A stretch of DNA of 64,000 bases from Armatimonadota bacterium. GTDB lineage: Bacteria > Armatimonadota > UBA5829 > DTJY01. How positions within the stretch are numbered: the first letter of the stretch is position 1; each line of letters opens with the position of its first letter. Location of the stretch: assembly GCA_023511795.1 (NCBI GenBank), contig JAIMAU010000003.1, positions 1 through 64,000 of the forward strand, in the 5' to 3' direction. The notes below the pieces were generated by a model. The model did not search any database, was not told where the DNA came from, and worked only from the letters and a program-made list of their open reading frames with translations. This document shows positions 54,320-62,320 of this stretch, one piece after another. The position numbers were made by a program, and so were the translations under genes.

Positions 54320-55704
54320 TACCACCCTTTCACTGAATCTCTTATCCGACCTGTGGTTAAAAAGTTACCACCAAACAAATATCTCGGTGCAATGCGCAGT
54401 GCAAGCGCTAGGGCGCAGACGCAGTCGTCAGTATATCCCCTCCGTGCGCTAGTTCTCACGTTCCCCGATTCCTTTAGCTCATATTCATAAAACTGGAGCT
54501 CTTGGACGAGATGTTTAATATACGGAAACCGAAGCTCATTATGGGCAAGGCGGACAGCTAAGTTATCAATCAATTCACGCTTGGTCTTATTCGTAAAGAT
54601 TACGCCCTCAAGCTCTGCGTCTAGCCCATGTTCTTCCCAAAGCACATGCCCGAGGTTTTCCAAAAGCGGGTCGCCAATAGAAGACTGGTCCACAGCAATT
54701 CCTCGAACTCCAAACCGGCAAAGTATGTTTGCAATTCGCTTAACCTGCAACTTCCATTCCATGCGGTTGAAATGGTCTAGGGCAACTACGTGGAATCGGT
54801 GGTCGCCATGCCCAACGCCATCTACTGGCGATTGGTAGCCTACAGCCAACACAACCACCGCGGTGTAGTCTGAGTAACGTGCCCAATCAATACCTGCCAC
54901 AAAGGCCGTCGTTTCAAAGTTGATTTGCTCAGTGCAAACAGCCTTTTGAATGTCCTCCCAGGCGAATACTGAATTTTGGTCGTCAATAAACTCTGCTTCA
55001 TATTCAACTTTAAACTGCCGCTCAGTCAATATTTCTCGCTGGTTTTCTATATACTGTCTGCTGATGTATGGGTTTGCCCACGATGGGAAACGGAACGAAC
55101 GATACGAATATCTGGCATTGGAAATCGGATGTTTGCAGTCAGACTCTGCTATTGTTGACTGGTGATTATTTCCTCGGATGAAAGCACGATAAAAATGATT
55201 TTTACCGAAAGGCGTTGATATCAGCGATAATTGGCCATTTCGATCGGCTAGCATTGGCCTAATAACCTCTTCGACTACTTCATCACGCACAAACGCAGCT
55301 TCATCCACCACAACGCGGTCGGCTGAATGGCCTCGGAGATTCCTTCCATCCTCATCAGCTGTCCGAGCCATGATTCTGCTGTTTCGTAGACAAATTTCAG
55401 TATAAGGTGTTCGAGTAATCTTGGTATACTTTCGGGTTTCAGAATGGGAAAGGAGAAGCCGCTCGACCGTCCGCGAAATCAGCTTGCTCTGGTCATAAGT
55501 GGGAGCAACTATCATTTGGATTGAGCCGTTGTTCGAAATAGCATATGTTGCGACATCAATTGCTGCAGCTTCGGTCTTTCCCCAACGTCTCCCACATGCC
55601 GCCACCTTTACTTGATGATTGTCCAATAACCACTCCTTTTGCGTGGGATGGGGCTTCCAACCCCAAAGCAAATCCGCAAGTTTAATCCTCTTCGCCGGAG
55701 TCAT
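54316..55704 (-). CDS. Phage-type terminase large subunit, intact
   Basis: This 462-residue protein has both terminase domains. ATPase: Walker A GRRWGKT (residues 38-44), Walker B RVVVDEAAF and coupling motif ISTPFGKNHF. Nuclease (RNase H-like): GIDWARYSDYTA, VDQSSIGDP and GYTDDCVCALAL give the three expected acidic positions. Such proteins pump and cut DNA into phage heads. The start chosen is ATG 55704, with AGGTGA five bases upstream; it overlaps the small-subunit gene by 23 bp. No portal, capsid or tail gene is in the window, so this is an isolated or domesticated packaging motor, or the edge of a degraded prophage. Confidence 0.88.
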   Translation of the reverse strand: MTPAKRIKLADLLWGWKPHPTQKEWLLDNHQVKVAACGRRWGKTEAAAIDVATYAISNNGSIQMIVAPTYDQSKLISRTVERLLLSHSETRKYTKITRTPYTEICLRNSRIMARTADEDGRNLRGHSADRVVVDEAAFVRDEVVEEVIRPMLADRNGQLSLISTPFGKNHFYRAFIRGNNHQSTIAESDCKHPISNARYSYRSFRFPSWANPYISRQYIENQREILTERQFKVEYEAEFIDDQNSVFAWEDIQKAVCTEQINFETTAFVAGIDWARYSDYTAVVVLAVGYQSPVDGVGHGDHRFHVVALDHFNRMEWKLQVKRIANILCRFGVRGIAVDQSSIGDPLLENLGHVLWEEHGLDAELEGVIFTNKTKRELIDNLAVRLAHNELRFPYIKHLVQELQFYEYELKESGNVRTSARRGYTDDCVCALALALRIAPRYLFGGNFLTTGRIRDSVKGWY

Positions 55705-56074
55705 CATCCTCACCTGATTCTTTAGCCTCAATCTGCCGGAGAATTTGTTCGATTGAATCATTCTCATGGACATCCGCGTCCTTTAAAAGATTGCTTGCCT
55801 TGAGGAGGTCGATAATTGCTTTGTATTTTATTTTTTCATCTTCCGACTTGATGAGGCTTTCGAGTTCACGGGCAGCCTCTACATAACGCTCAGAAAGTAA
55901 CCGAAGTGCCGTACGGCGATTTTCTTTGACATAATCGCATATGGCGTTGGCAAAATCAGGGCTCCTTTTCCACTCATCAAGCATCCTTTTGCTTATTCTC
56001 AACTTCTCGGCAATCTCCTCATCCGTCAACCTAAAAAGCAGGGGGATAGCCCTGCGCTGAATTGCAGTAAGCAT
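55682..56074 (-). CDS. Terminase small-subunit-like HTH protein
   Basis: This 130-residue protein has an N-terminal HTH (LTDEEIAEKLRISKRMLDEWKRSPDF) followed by long helices and an acidic tail (GEDDDSGEED). The layout matches phage terminase small subunits of the HTH type, which recognise the packaging site. The order small then large subunit, with overlap, is the normal phage arrangement, supporting the call. Confidence 0.75.
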   Translation of the reverse strand: MLTAIQRRAIPLLFRLTDEEIAEKLRISKRMLDEWKRSPDFANAICDYVKENRRTALRLLSERYVEAARELESLIKSEDEKIKYKAIIDLLKASNLLKDADVHENDSIEQILRQIEAKESGEDDDSGEED

Positions 56075-56349
56075 ATAATTACCTCTAAATAACAGGGTTT
56101 AGGAATGAATGTTCACTAATTTTCTCAGCATTCGCAAATTGGAACGTTCGCCAAAGCCTTCCCATTATTACAAGACCTCAGCATATGGGAGAATAAAAGA
56201 ACAAAAAGTGAAGATTTCGTGAACCTTTAGTCAGACAGCCGATTAGCAAAAAAGCTTTATTTTTGGTGCTCAAGTTCATTTCTGCGACTGCACACAAACT
56301 AAACAGGGAATATAAATATCGATGACATCAAGCCTGGGAGGATTAAATA

Positions 56350-56643
56350 GTGCAAAAAGATGATTCAAAGCCACCAAAGGTTACCTCAATTGTGGTACCA
56401 AGCGCCCATGAACCCGAAATCAAGCGACCCATTACTATAACTGCCGAGTAAGAGTCAACTACATTAACCATAAGAGACTATTTGATAACTGAGCCAAAGC
56501 TTGGCGGCGGAAACATCGAAATCCCAGTTGACGGTAACAATATAATTCTCTATAATTCTCTCAGGAAGAGTCATCTCAGAGAAGAAGAGGAAGTTAATCC
56601 TCAAAATAGCCGAACGCTTCGTGGGTCAAAAGCGCTTATTTGA
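56350..56643 (+). pseudogene. Small ORF interrupted by one in-frame stop
   Basis: GTG 56350 has GGGAGG eight bases upstream and opens a frame of 33 codons (VQKDDSKPPKVTSIVVPSAH...) ending at TAA 56449-56451. The same frame then stays open for 63 more codons (ESTTLTIRDYLITEPKLGG...) to TGA 56641-56643. A 10-bp tandem repeat ATAATTCTCT lies at about 56541-56560. Either the gene is broken by a nonsense mutation, or only the 33-residue peptide is made. No family recognised. Confidence 0.4.
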
Positions 56644-56701
56644 GAACTAGAGACTGCCTAGCAGGTTAAACATCGCCTGCAAGTTCTACATAGGATGTCT
56701 A

Positions 56702-59455
56702 ATGAGCAAAACAGAGGATAGAACTGGGGGAATAGGAATAAAAAACTGGCACGCAATGACCGTTAGTGAGGTATTCGAACACCTAAACAGCTCTCCAGAC
56801 GGTCTATCAACTGCTGAGGCACAGGCAAGGTTAGCAGAATTTGGTCAAAATGAGCTCCCTGAAGCTCCCCGGCCTTCACATTTTACAATCTTTTTAGGCC
56901 AATTTCGAAGCCCTCTAATTTACATTTTGCTTATCGCAGCCTCGTTCTCATTTATCACAAACCATCCTATTGATGGCGGAGTGATAATGGCAGTCCTACT
57001 TCTAAACGCATTTATTGGCTTTTTTCAGGAATACAGGGCTGAACGTGCACTTGAAGCTTTAAAAAAGTTGGGTGCACCTCAAGCAACCGTACTGCGCGAT
57101 GAAGAAGAGATGAACATTCCCACTAGTGAACTTGTGCCTGGTGATGTGATACTTCTCACTACGGGTGAGCGCGTGCCAGCCGACGCCCGGCTTTTCGAAG
57201 CAATGAACTTTAAGGTGGACGAGTCAAACCTAACCGGCGAATCATTTGTGGTTGACAAAAGTGTTGAACCACTTCCTCCAGATACACCTTTAGCAGACCG
57301 AAGGAATATGGTTTATTTAGGAACAACAGTCGTCTATGGTCGAGGCAAAGCAATTATTACCGCCACTGGCGTAAATACCGAAATCGGCCAAATTGCTTTA
57401 AACATAGCAGCCGAGCCGAGGGAATTGACGCCAGTTCAAAAGCACCTTGCAGTTCTCGGGACACACCTCGGAATTTTGGGCATCGTCATCGCTGTAATTA
57501 TCATTGCCGCCGGATTGCTTCAAGCATTTAGCCTCTATGACATATTATTTACTGGCGTTGCAGTAGCCGTGTCGTTTATTCCCGAAGGCTTGCCAGCAGT
57601 GATAACCATTGTCCTCGCCGCAGGTGTACAACGAATGGCACGACGCAACGCACTTATCCGCAAGCTCCCAGCGGTCGAGACTCTGGGGTCTGCAACCGTA
57701 ATCTGTACCGACAAGACAGGCACACTAACAAAGAACGAAATGACAGTTCGTGCGGGCTATACCCCAGAGGAAGCGTTCACAGTCACTGGTGAAGGTTACG
57801 CACCAATTGGCAAGTTTCTCATTGGAGACCAAGAAATTGATAAAAATCACGTAGGGATTAGAAAACTCTTTGAGGCACTAGTATTGTGCAATGACGCACG
57901 GCTTCATCTTGAAGATAACACATGGCGCATTGTTGGCGACCCAACTGAAGGTGCACTTGTGGTTGCGGGCGAGAAGCTTGGACTTCGGAAGCATGAATTA
58001 GAAGATGAGCAAAAGAGAATTGGCGAATTACCATTTGATCCCCAAAAAAGATATATGGCTACACTCCACCTTCTGCCAAATGGACGAAAAATCGTATATA
58101 TAAAGGGCGCTCCTGAAAAAATACTTGCAATGAGTGGAACCTACCTTAAAAACAATGAAGTGCTATTACTCACCTCCGACAAAGCCGCTGAATTTGCGGC
58201 TCGAAATGCCAAGATGACGGAGGAAGCTTTAAGGGTCCTTGCGGCTGCCTATAAAGAACTTCCGTCCGAACAGGAAGCAATTAGTCATTCGGATGTCGAG
58301 TCGGGCCTTGTCTTCCTTGGAGCAGTGGGCATGATGGATCCACCCAGAGAAGAAGCACCCATTGCAGTCAAGCAAGCAAGGGAAGCTGGAATTCGCGTCA
58401 TAATGATAACCGGCGACCATGCAAATACTGCGCGTGCAATAGCGGAATCAACCGGCCTTCTAGACAGAGGGATGAGGGTTGTAGAGGGCACGACGTTGGA
58501 TAAGATGAGCGATGAAGACCTTTCACAAGCGATCGGCCGAATTGCCGTAATTGCACGGGCAGAACCGGAGCACAAACTTCGAATTATTAAAGCATTAAAA
58601 GAGCGCGGTCATATTGTGGCTATGACAGGTGATGGCGTAAATGATGCTCCGGCGCTTAAATGTGCTGACATCGGAATAGCAATGGGAATCAGCGGCACAG
58701 ACGTAGCAAAAGAAGCAGCCGACATGATACTTCTTGATGACAATTTCGCAACAATCGTATCAGCTGTCGAAGAAGGCCGTTCTATATTCGCAAATATTCG
58801 CAAAGTTGTTCAATATTTGCTCTCAACAAACACTGGCGAGGTATTCATATACCTAACTACAATTCTGTCTGGTCTTCCATTACCTTTGTTTCCGGTGCAA
58901 ATTCTTTGGATCAACCTAGTCACTGATGGCTTTTGCACAGCTCCACTGTCGTTTGAACCAAAAGAACCAGGCTTGCTAAAAGAACCGCCTAGAGATCCAA
59001 GGGAGCGCATAGTTAACCGCTACGTGGTTAGCAACATAGTTTTTGTGGCACTTTTCATGCTAATTGGAACCTTCTCGCTTTACTACTGGGGGCTTGGAAA
59101 CATAAGCGTATGGAAAGCGCGAACCTACGCCTTTGTAGTTATGGCGCTTTTCCAAGCATTTAATGCGTTGAACGTTCGATCGAGTCGCTACTCACTGTTC
59201 AAAATTGGCGTGCTAACTAATCCATACTTGCTGGCTGGCGCAACTGCATCTGCAGTTGCCCAGATTGCATCAGTGCATTTACCATTTTTCCAAACAATAT
59301 TTCGCACGATGGCTCTGAACCTATCGGAGTGGGCACTTATGGTAGCGGTTTCTAGCAGTGTATTTGTTGTAGAAGAAGCTAGAAAGGCGTTTCTACCACA
59401 CTTATTCGTGCCCCCACAAACGCGCCGCGCTCCTGGAAGTCAACGCTCCCAGTAG
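56702..59455 (+). CDS. P2A-type cation ATPase (Ca2+-ATPase-like)
   Basis: This 917-residue protein has the SERCA/PacL layout: an N-terminal cation-ATPase domain, TM1-4, a catalytic loop with CTDKTGTLTKNEMTV (phosphorylated Asp), KGAPEKILAMSG (nucleotide domain), GDGVNDAPALKCADIGIAMG (hinge), and TM5-10. Ca2+-site residues of SERCA are kept: PEGLPA in TM4 (Glu), NTGEV in TM5 (Asn, Glu) and NLVTDG in TM6 (Asn, Thr, Asp). It should export Ca2+ or a similar divalent cation. ATG 56702 has AGGA seven bases upstream. It faces tsaE with a 3-bp gap between stops. Confidence 0.94.
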   Translation: MSKTEDRTGGIGIKNWHAMTVSEVFEHLNSSPDGLSTAEAQARLAEFGQNELPEAPRPSHFTIFLGQFRSPLIYILLIAASFSFITNHPIDGGVIMAVLLLNAFIGFFQEYRAERALEALKKLGAPQATVLRDEEEMNIPTSELVPGDVILLTTGERVPADARLFEAMNFKVDESNLTGESFVVDKSVEPLPPDTPLADRRNMVYLGTTVVYGRGKAIITATGVNTEIGQIALNIAAEPRELTPVQKHLAVLGTHLGILGIVIAVIIIAAGLLQAFSLYDILFTGVAVAVSFIPEGLPAVITIVLAAGVQRMARRNALIRKLPAVETLGSATVICTDKTGTLTKNEMTVRAGYTPEEAFTVTGEGYAPIGKFLIGDQEIDKNHVGIRKLFEALVLCNDARLHLEDNTWRIVGDPTEGALVVAGEKLGLRKHELEDEQKRIGELPFDPQKRYMATLHLLPNGRKIVYIKGAPEKILAMSGTYLKNNEVLLLTSDKAAEFAARNAKMTEEALRVLAAAYKELPSEQEAISHSDVESGLVFLGAVGMMDPPREEAPIAVKQAREAGIRVIMITGDHANTARAIAESTGLLDRGMRVVEGTTLDKMSDEDLSQAIGRIAVIARAEPEHKLRIIKALKERGHIVAMTGDGVNDAPALKCADIGIAMGISGTDVAKEAADMILLDDNFATIVSAVEEGRSIFANIRKVVQYLLSTNTGEVFIYLTTILSGLPLPLFPVQILWINLVTDGFCTAPLSFEPKEPGLLKEPPRDPRERIVNRYVVSNIVFVALFMLIGTFSLYYWGLGNISVWKARTYAFVVMALFQAFNALNVRSSRYSLFKIGVLTNPYLLAGATASAVAQIASVHLPFFQTIFRTMALNLSEWALMVAVSSSVFVVEEARKAFLPHLFVPPQTRRAPGSQRSQ

Positions 59456-59458
59456 CAA

Positions 59459-59923
59459 TCAAGTAGATATACGCCCAAGCACCTCTTCAGATTGGGTACC
59501 CGTGGCTATTAGGTCAAAACGGCGGGTGGAATTCTTTTCTGAGATACGTATTTCCAATCGGTCGCTTGGTAGTATGCCTGGAATCTTCTCAGCCCACTCT
59601 ATAATTGTAACCCCCTCGCCGCGAAAGTAGCTCTCATAATCGAGATCTTCCATCTCCTCATGACTTTCCAAGCGGTAGAGATCGAAGTGGTATACTGGAA
59701 CGCGCCCTTTGTGCTCGTGGATAAGTGTAAAAGTAGGACTGTGGACAAGATCGGTGACACCAAGACCCCGCGCAATTCCCTTAGTGAGCGTCGTCTTGCC
59801 TGCGCCAAGTTCGCCGATTAGTGCAACAACAACCCCAGGTTGTAGCGCCCGACCGATTTGTTCACCAAGCAACTCGGTCTCCTCAGAAGAGTATGTATAA
59901 AATGTTTTGGATAGACGTGTCAT
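59459..59923 (-). CDS. tsaE: tRNA threonylcarbamoyladenosine biosynthesis ATPase
   Basis: This 154-residue P-loop protein has Walker A GELGAGKTTL, a switch-like region PTFTLIHEHKG and a C-terminal EWAEKI motif, all typical of TsaE (YjeE). It supports TsaB-TsaD in making t6A37 of ANN-reading tRNAs. tsaB and tsaD are not in the window. The gene follows thiL by 39 bp in the same direction. Confidence 0.95.
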   Translation of the reverse strand: MTRLSKTFYTYSSEETELLGEQIGRALQPGVVVALIGELGAGKTTLTKGIARGLGVTDLVHSPTFTLIHEHKGRVPVYHFDLYRLESHEEMEDLDYESYFRGEGVTIIEWAEKIPGILPSDRLEIRISEKNSTRRFDLIATGTQSEEVLGRIST

Positions 59924-59962
59924 CAGTCAAAGGGTAATCCATAGAAATCATCAAGTTAGATG

Positions 59963-60976
59963 TTATCTTTTAAAGTGCTCCCACCCTGCCCACAAAGGCC
60001 TTCTTGAACCATCAGGCATGACGATCTCAACTGTTTTGTCTTCTGTGAACTCTCCAATTTCGGTTACGCGAGTTCCAGTGCCTTCCTTAATAGCCTTAAT
60101 GACCTTCTTAACATCATGTGGTCTAACCGCCATGAGGAGTTCGAAGTCTTCTCCGCCGCCGGCAACGAGCTCGAGTGTATCCATTCCTAGCCTTTCTGCA
60201 GCCGACTGGAGATCACTGCTTATCGGTAGTTTGCTAGCATATACTATTGCGCCAACGCCACTTGCTTTGCACAACTTTGGAAGGTCAGCACCCAATCCAT
60301 CGCTTATATCCATCATCGCCCGAATCGCGTTGGTTGCAACAGCAGCATGAGCTTCGAGCACTCGTGGAATTGGCGTCAGATGCTGGCCCACAAGCCACCC
60401 ATGCAGCTGCGCAGCTTCCTCCGTACCAAACCTCAGCAAGAGTTCCAGGCCTGCCCTTGAGTTCCCAAGCCAGCCTGTTACAAGAATGCGGTCGCCAGGA
60501 CTTGCACCGGACCGTCGTGCGATGAGGTTGGGCTCAATTTTACCCATCTGACATATACCAATCACCGAGTCCTGCCTTACGGAAATAGTATCTCCTCCGA
60601 TAATTTTACTTTCGAATCTCTCGGCACATTCAACAAGGCCCCTGTAAATTTCATCTACGAAGCCGATGTCAGTATCGGGCTTCAATCCGAGAGATATCAG
60701 CGTCCAGGTTGGAAGTCCTCCCATAGCAGCGATATCGCTTATGTTGCTCGCCACCGATTTCCAGCCTAGTTCATATGGAGTGACTAGATCAAGGCGATAG
60801 TGAATGCCTTCAGCAAGCATGTCAGTGGTAATAATCGTAAGCATTGGACCGCCGAGGTCGAGCACAGCCGCATCATCTCCAACGCCAACAACAAGCCCTT
60901 CTGAAGATGTGGGAAGACTAAACTCCTTCATTAGATGCTCAATCAGGACTTCTTCACCGATATCTGCTAGGTTCAT
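59963..60976 (-). CDS. thiL: Thiamine-monophosphate kinase
   Basis: This 337-residue enzyme phosphorylates thiamine phosphate to the diphosphate cofactor. Motifs: GVGDDAAVLDLGG, DMLAEGIHYRLD, IIGGDTIS, AMMDISDGLGADLP and AGGGEDFELLMAV, in the normal PurM/ThiL order. AAGGTAGG precedes the ATG. The start is 6 bp after the stop of the broken DUF4434 gene, so it may share its transcript. Confidence 0.95.
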   Translation of the reverse strand: MNLADIGEEVLIEHLMKEFSLPTSSEGLVVGVGDDAAVLDLGGPMLTIITTDMLAEGIHYRLDLVTPYELGWKSVASNISDIAAMGGLPTWTLISLGLKPDTDIGFVDEIYRGLVECAERFESKIIGGDTISVRQDSVIGICQMGKIEPNLIARRSGASPGDRILVTGWLGNSRAGLELLLRFGTEEAAQLHGWLVGQHLTPIPRVLEAHAAVATNAIRAMMDISDGLGADLPKLCKASGVGAIVYASKLPISSDLQSAAERLGMDTLELVAGGGEDFELLMAVRPHDVKKVIKAIKEGTGTRVTEIGEFTEDKTVEIVMPDGSRRPLWAGWEHFKR

Positions 60977-60982
60977 ATCAAC

Positions 60983-62063
60983 CTACCTTCCCGGCGTTAA
61001 ATTTGACTGGCTGTCTTTTTTTGCCAAAGAAATTACGTAGTTTCTATAGTCATCATACCATTTTTTCGCCACGGGACCGAGAATAGGCCGGCAAAATTCA
61101 CGATAACCCCATGTGACAATACGCTCTGAGAACTCAGCTGCAAGCATTAGCTTCTCTTTCAGACGATTTATTGGCACCGGCCTCCATGAAAGCCCTTTTG
61201 CCTCCGAATGGTGCACGCGTCCATATAATCTAATATACTCTTCTTTATTTTAACAAACGTACTCAGCAGTTTCAACGTTTCCCCAAAACCTTGCATTCGA
61301 ATCACGACAGGCGTTATACATAGCCTCGAAAAAAGGCCTGCGTTGGTCATTTGTGACATAAGAAAAAATGCTCACCGCTGTCTTGAAGCATTATTACGTC
61401 AATGCCACTCTGCTTTATTAGTTTAGTCCAATATTGACGGTACTCATCAGGTTCGTTATACCTAAAATCGCCAAAAACTTTTTCACGGTCTAGAATGAAA
61501 AAGGGCGAAAGTGTAACAGGAAGATTCGCCGCCCTTTTGCAGCTTTCAGTTAGCTTAGAGTAGAAACTTTCAATCAATTCAGCGAATTTGCCCCAACACA
61601 TATAAACCTCATGAGGTATGTACCATGCATAAAATGCAGGATGACCTGCAAAGCGCTCACCAAGTTGCCTAACATTTTTTGTGCAGAATTCTAGTTCGTC
61701 TTTTAAATCGGATTTCATATACCACTTCCCTGTAGAACCGGTATCCAGAATGACTTTTACCTTCCGTTTGGCACACAAGTTCATGAGTTCATCCAAAGGA
61801 TTGCCCTGATGGTCGAGCGCCGAAGGTGCATTGGTAAGCCAAAGAAGGTCGAAGCCGATTCTACGTTGGTGGTCGAGTTCATCCCGCCAGCCTGATATTC
61901 CCCATTTTGCAGACTCGGCAGGATCCATCCACCAAAGCGGACCCAAAATCAATGGCGTGCACTTAAGCTTAGGCGATGCCATCAGATGTTCGCCAACCAA
62001 CAATCCTGCTATTGAACCTAAGATACATCTTCCGATTGCAGAAAGTGCTTCACGACGGTTCAT
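60983..62063 (-). pseudogene. Broken DUF4434-family protein gene (frameshift plus nonsense)
   Basis: The ATG at 62063 begins a Tat-like signal (MNRREALSAIGR) and an open frame of 238 codons with DUF4434-type sequence: LGPLWWMDPAES, HPAFYAWYIPHE and GIDVIMLQDSGEHF. In a six-T run (minus strand, 61368-61363) the frame breaks; shifting by one gives SYVTNDQRRPFFEAMYNA and ARFWGNVETAEYV, the expected continuation. A TAA at 61252-61250 then interrupts this second frame, which resumes as NKEEYIRLYG to the stop at 60983. Intact length would be about 360 residues. A sequencing error in the T run is possible for the first break but not easily for both. Related proteins have TIM-barrel folds of unknown activity. 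Confidence 0.8.
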
Positions 62064-62320
62064 TTTATATGCTTTTTTTTCGAAAAACCAAGCGCAATTC
62101 CCTTTTACTTTTTACCCTAACATGCCAAAGTCAATACCCACTTTTTGCTTGGCCAAACAGCATAAACACTAAATTGGGCTAATAGCTGAACTGCGTTGTC
62201 TTTCGCCAGAAGAAATCAAAGGTTGGTTGTATAATTTCAAAGCAGACTTCTGCGGTTGCCGAGGCTTTTCCTAGCAGCCTGGGTAAAAGTCATTAATTTC
62301 TTATATTCCGAATGCCTTGA

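Noticed and set aside
60983-61216. A separate 77-residue small protein before thiL
   Set aside because: Its frame is continuous with the DUF4434 continuation through a single TAA, so it is the 3' end of the broken gene.
61168-61359. A 63-codon minus-strand open frame between the two parts of the DUF4434 gene
   Set aside because: It lies in the third frame; the family-like sequence continues in a different frame, so this is a shadow.
61360-61370. Programmed frameshifting at the T run of the DUF4434 gene
   Set aside because: A second in-frame stop downstream means slippage alone would not make the full protein, and no stimulatory structure is evident.
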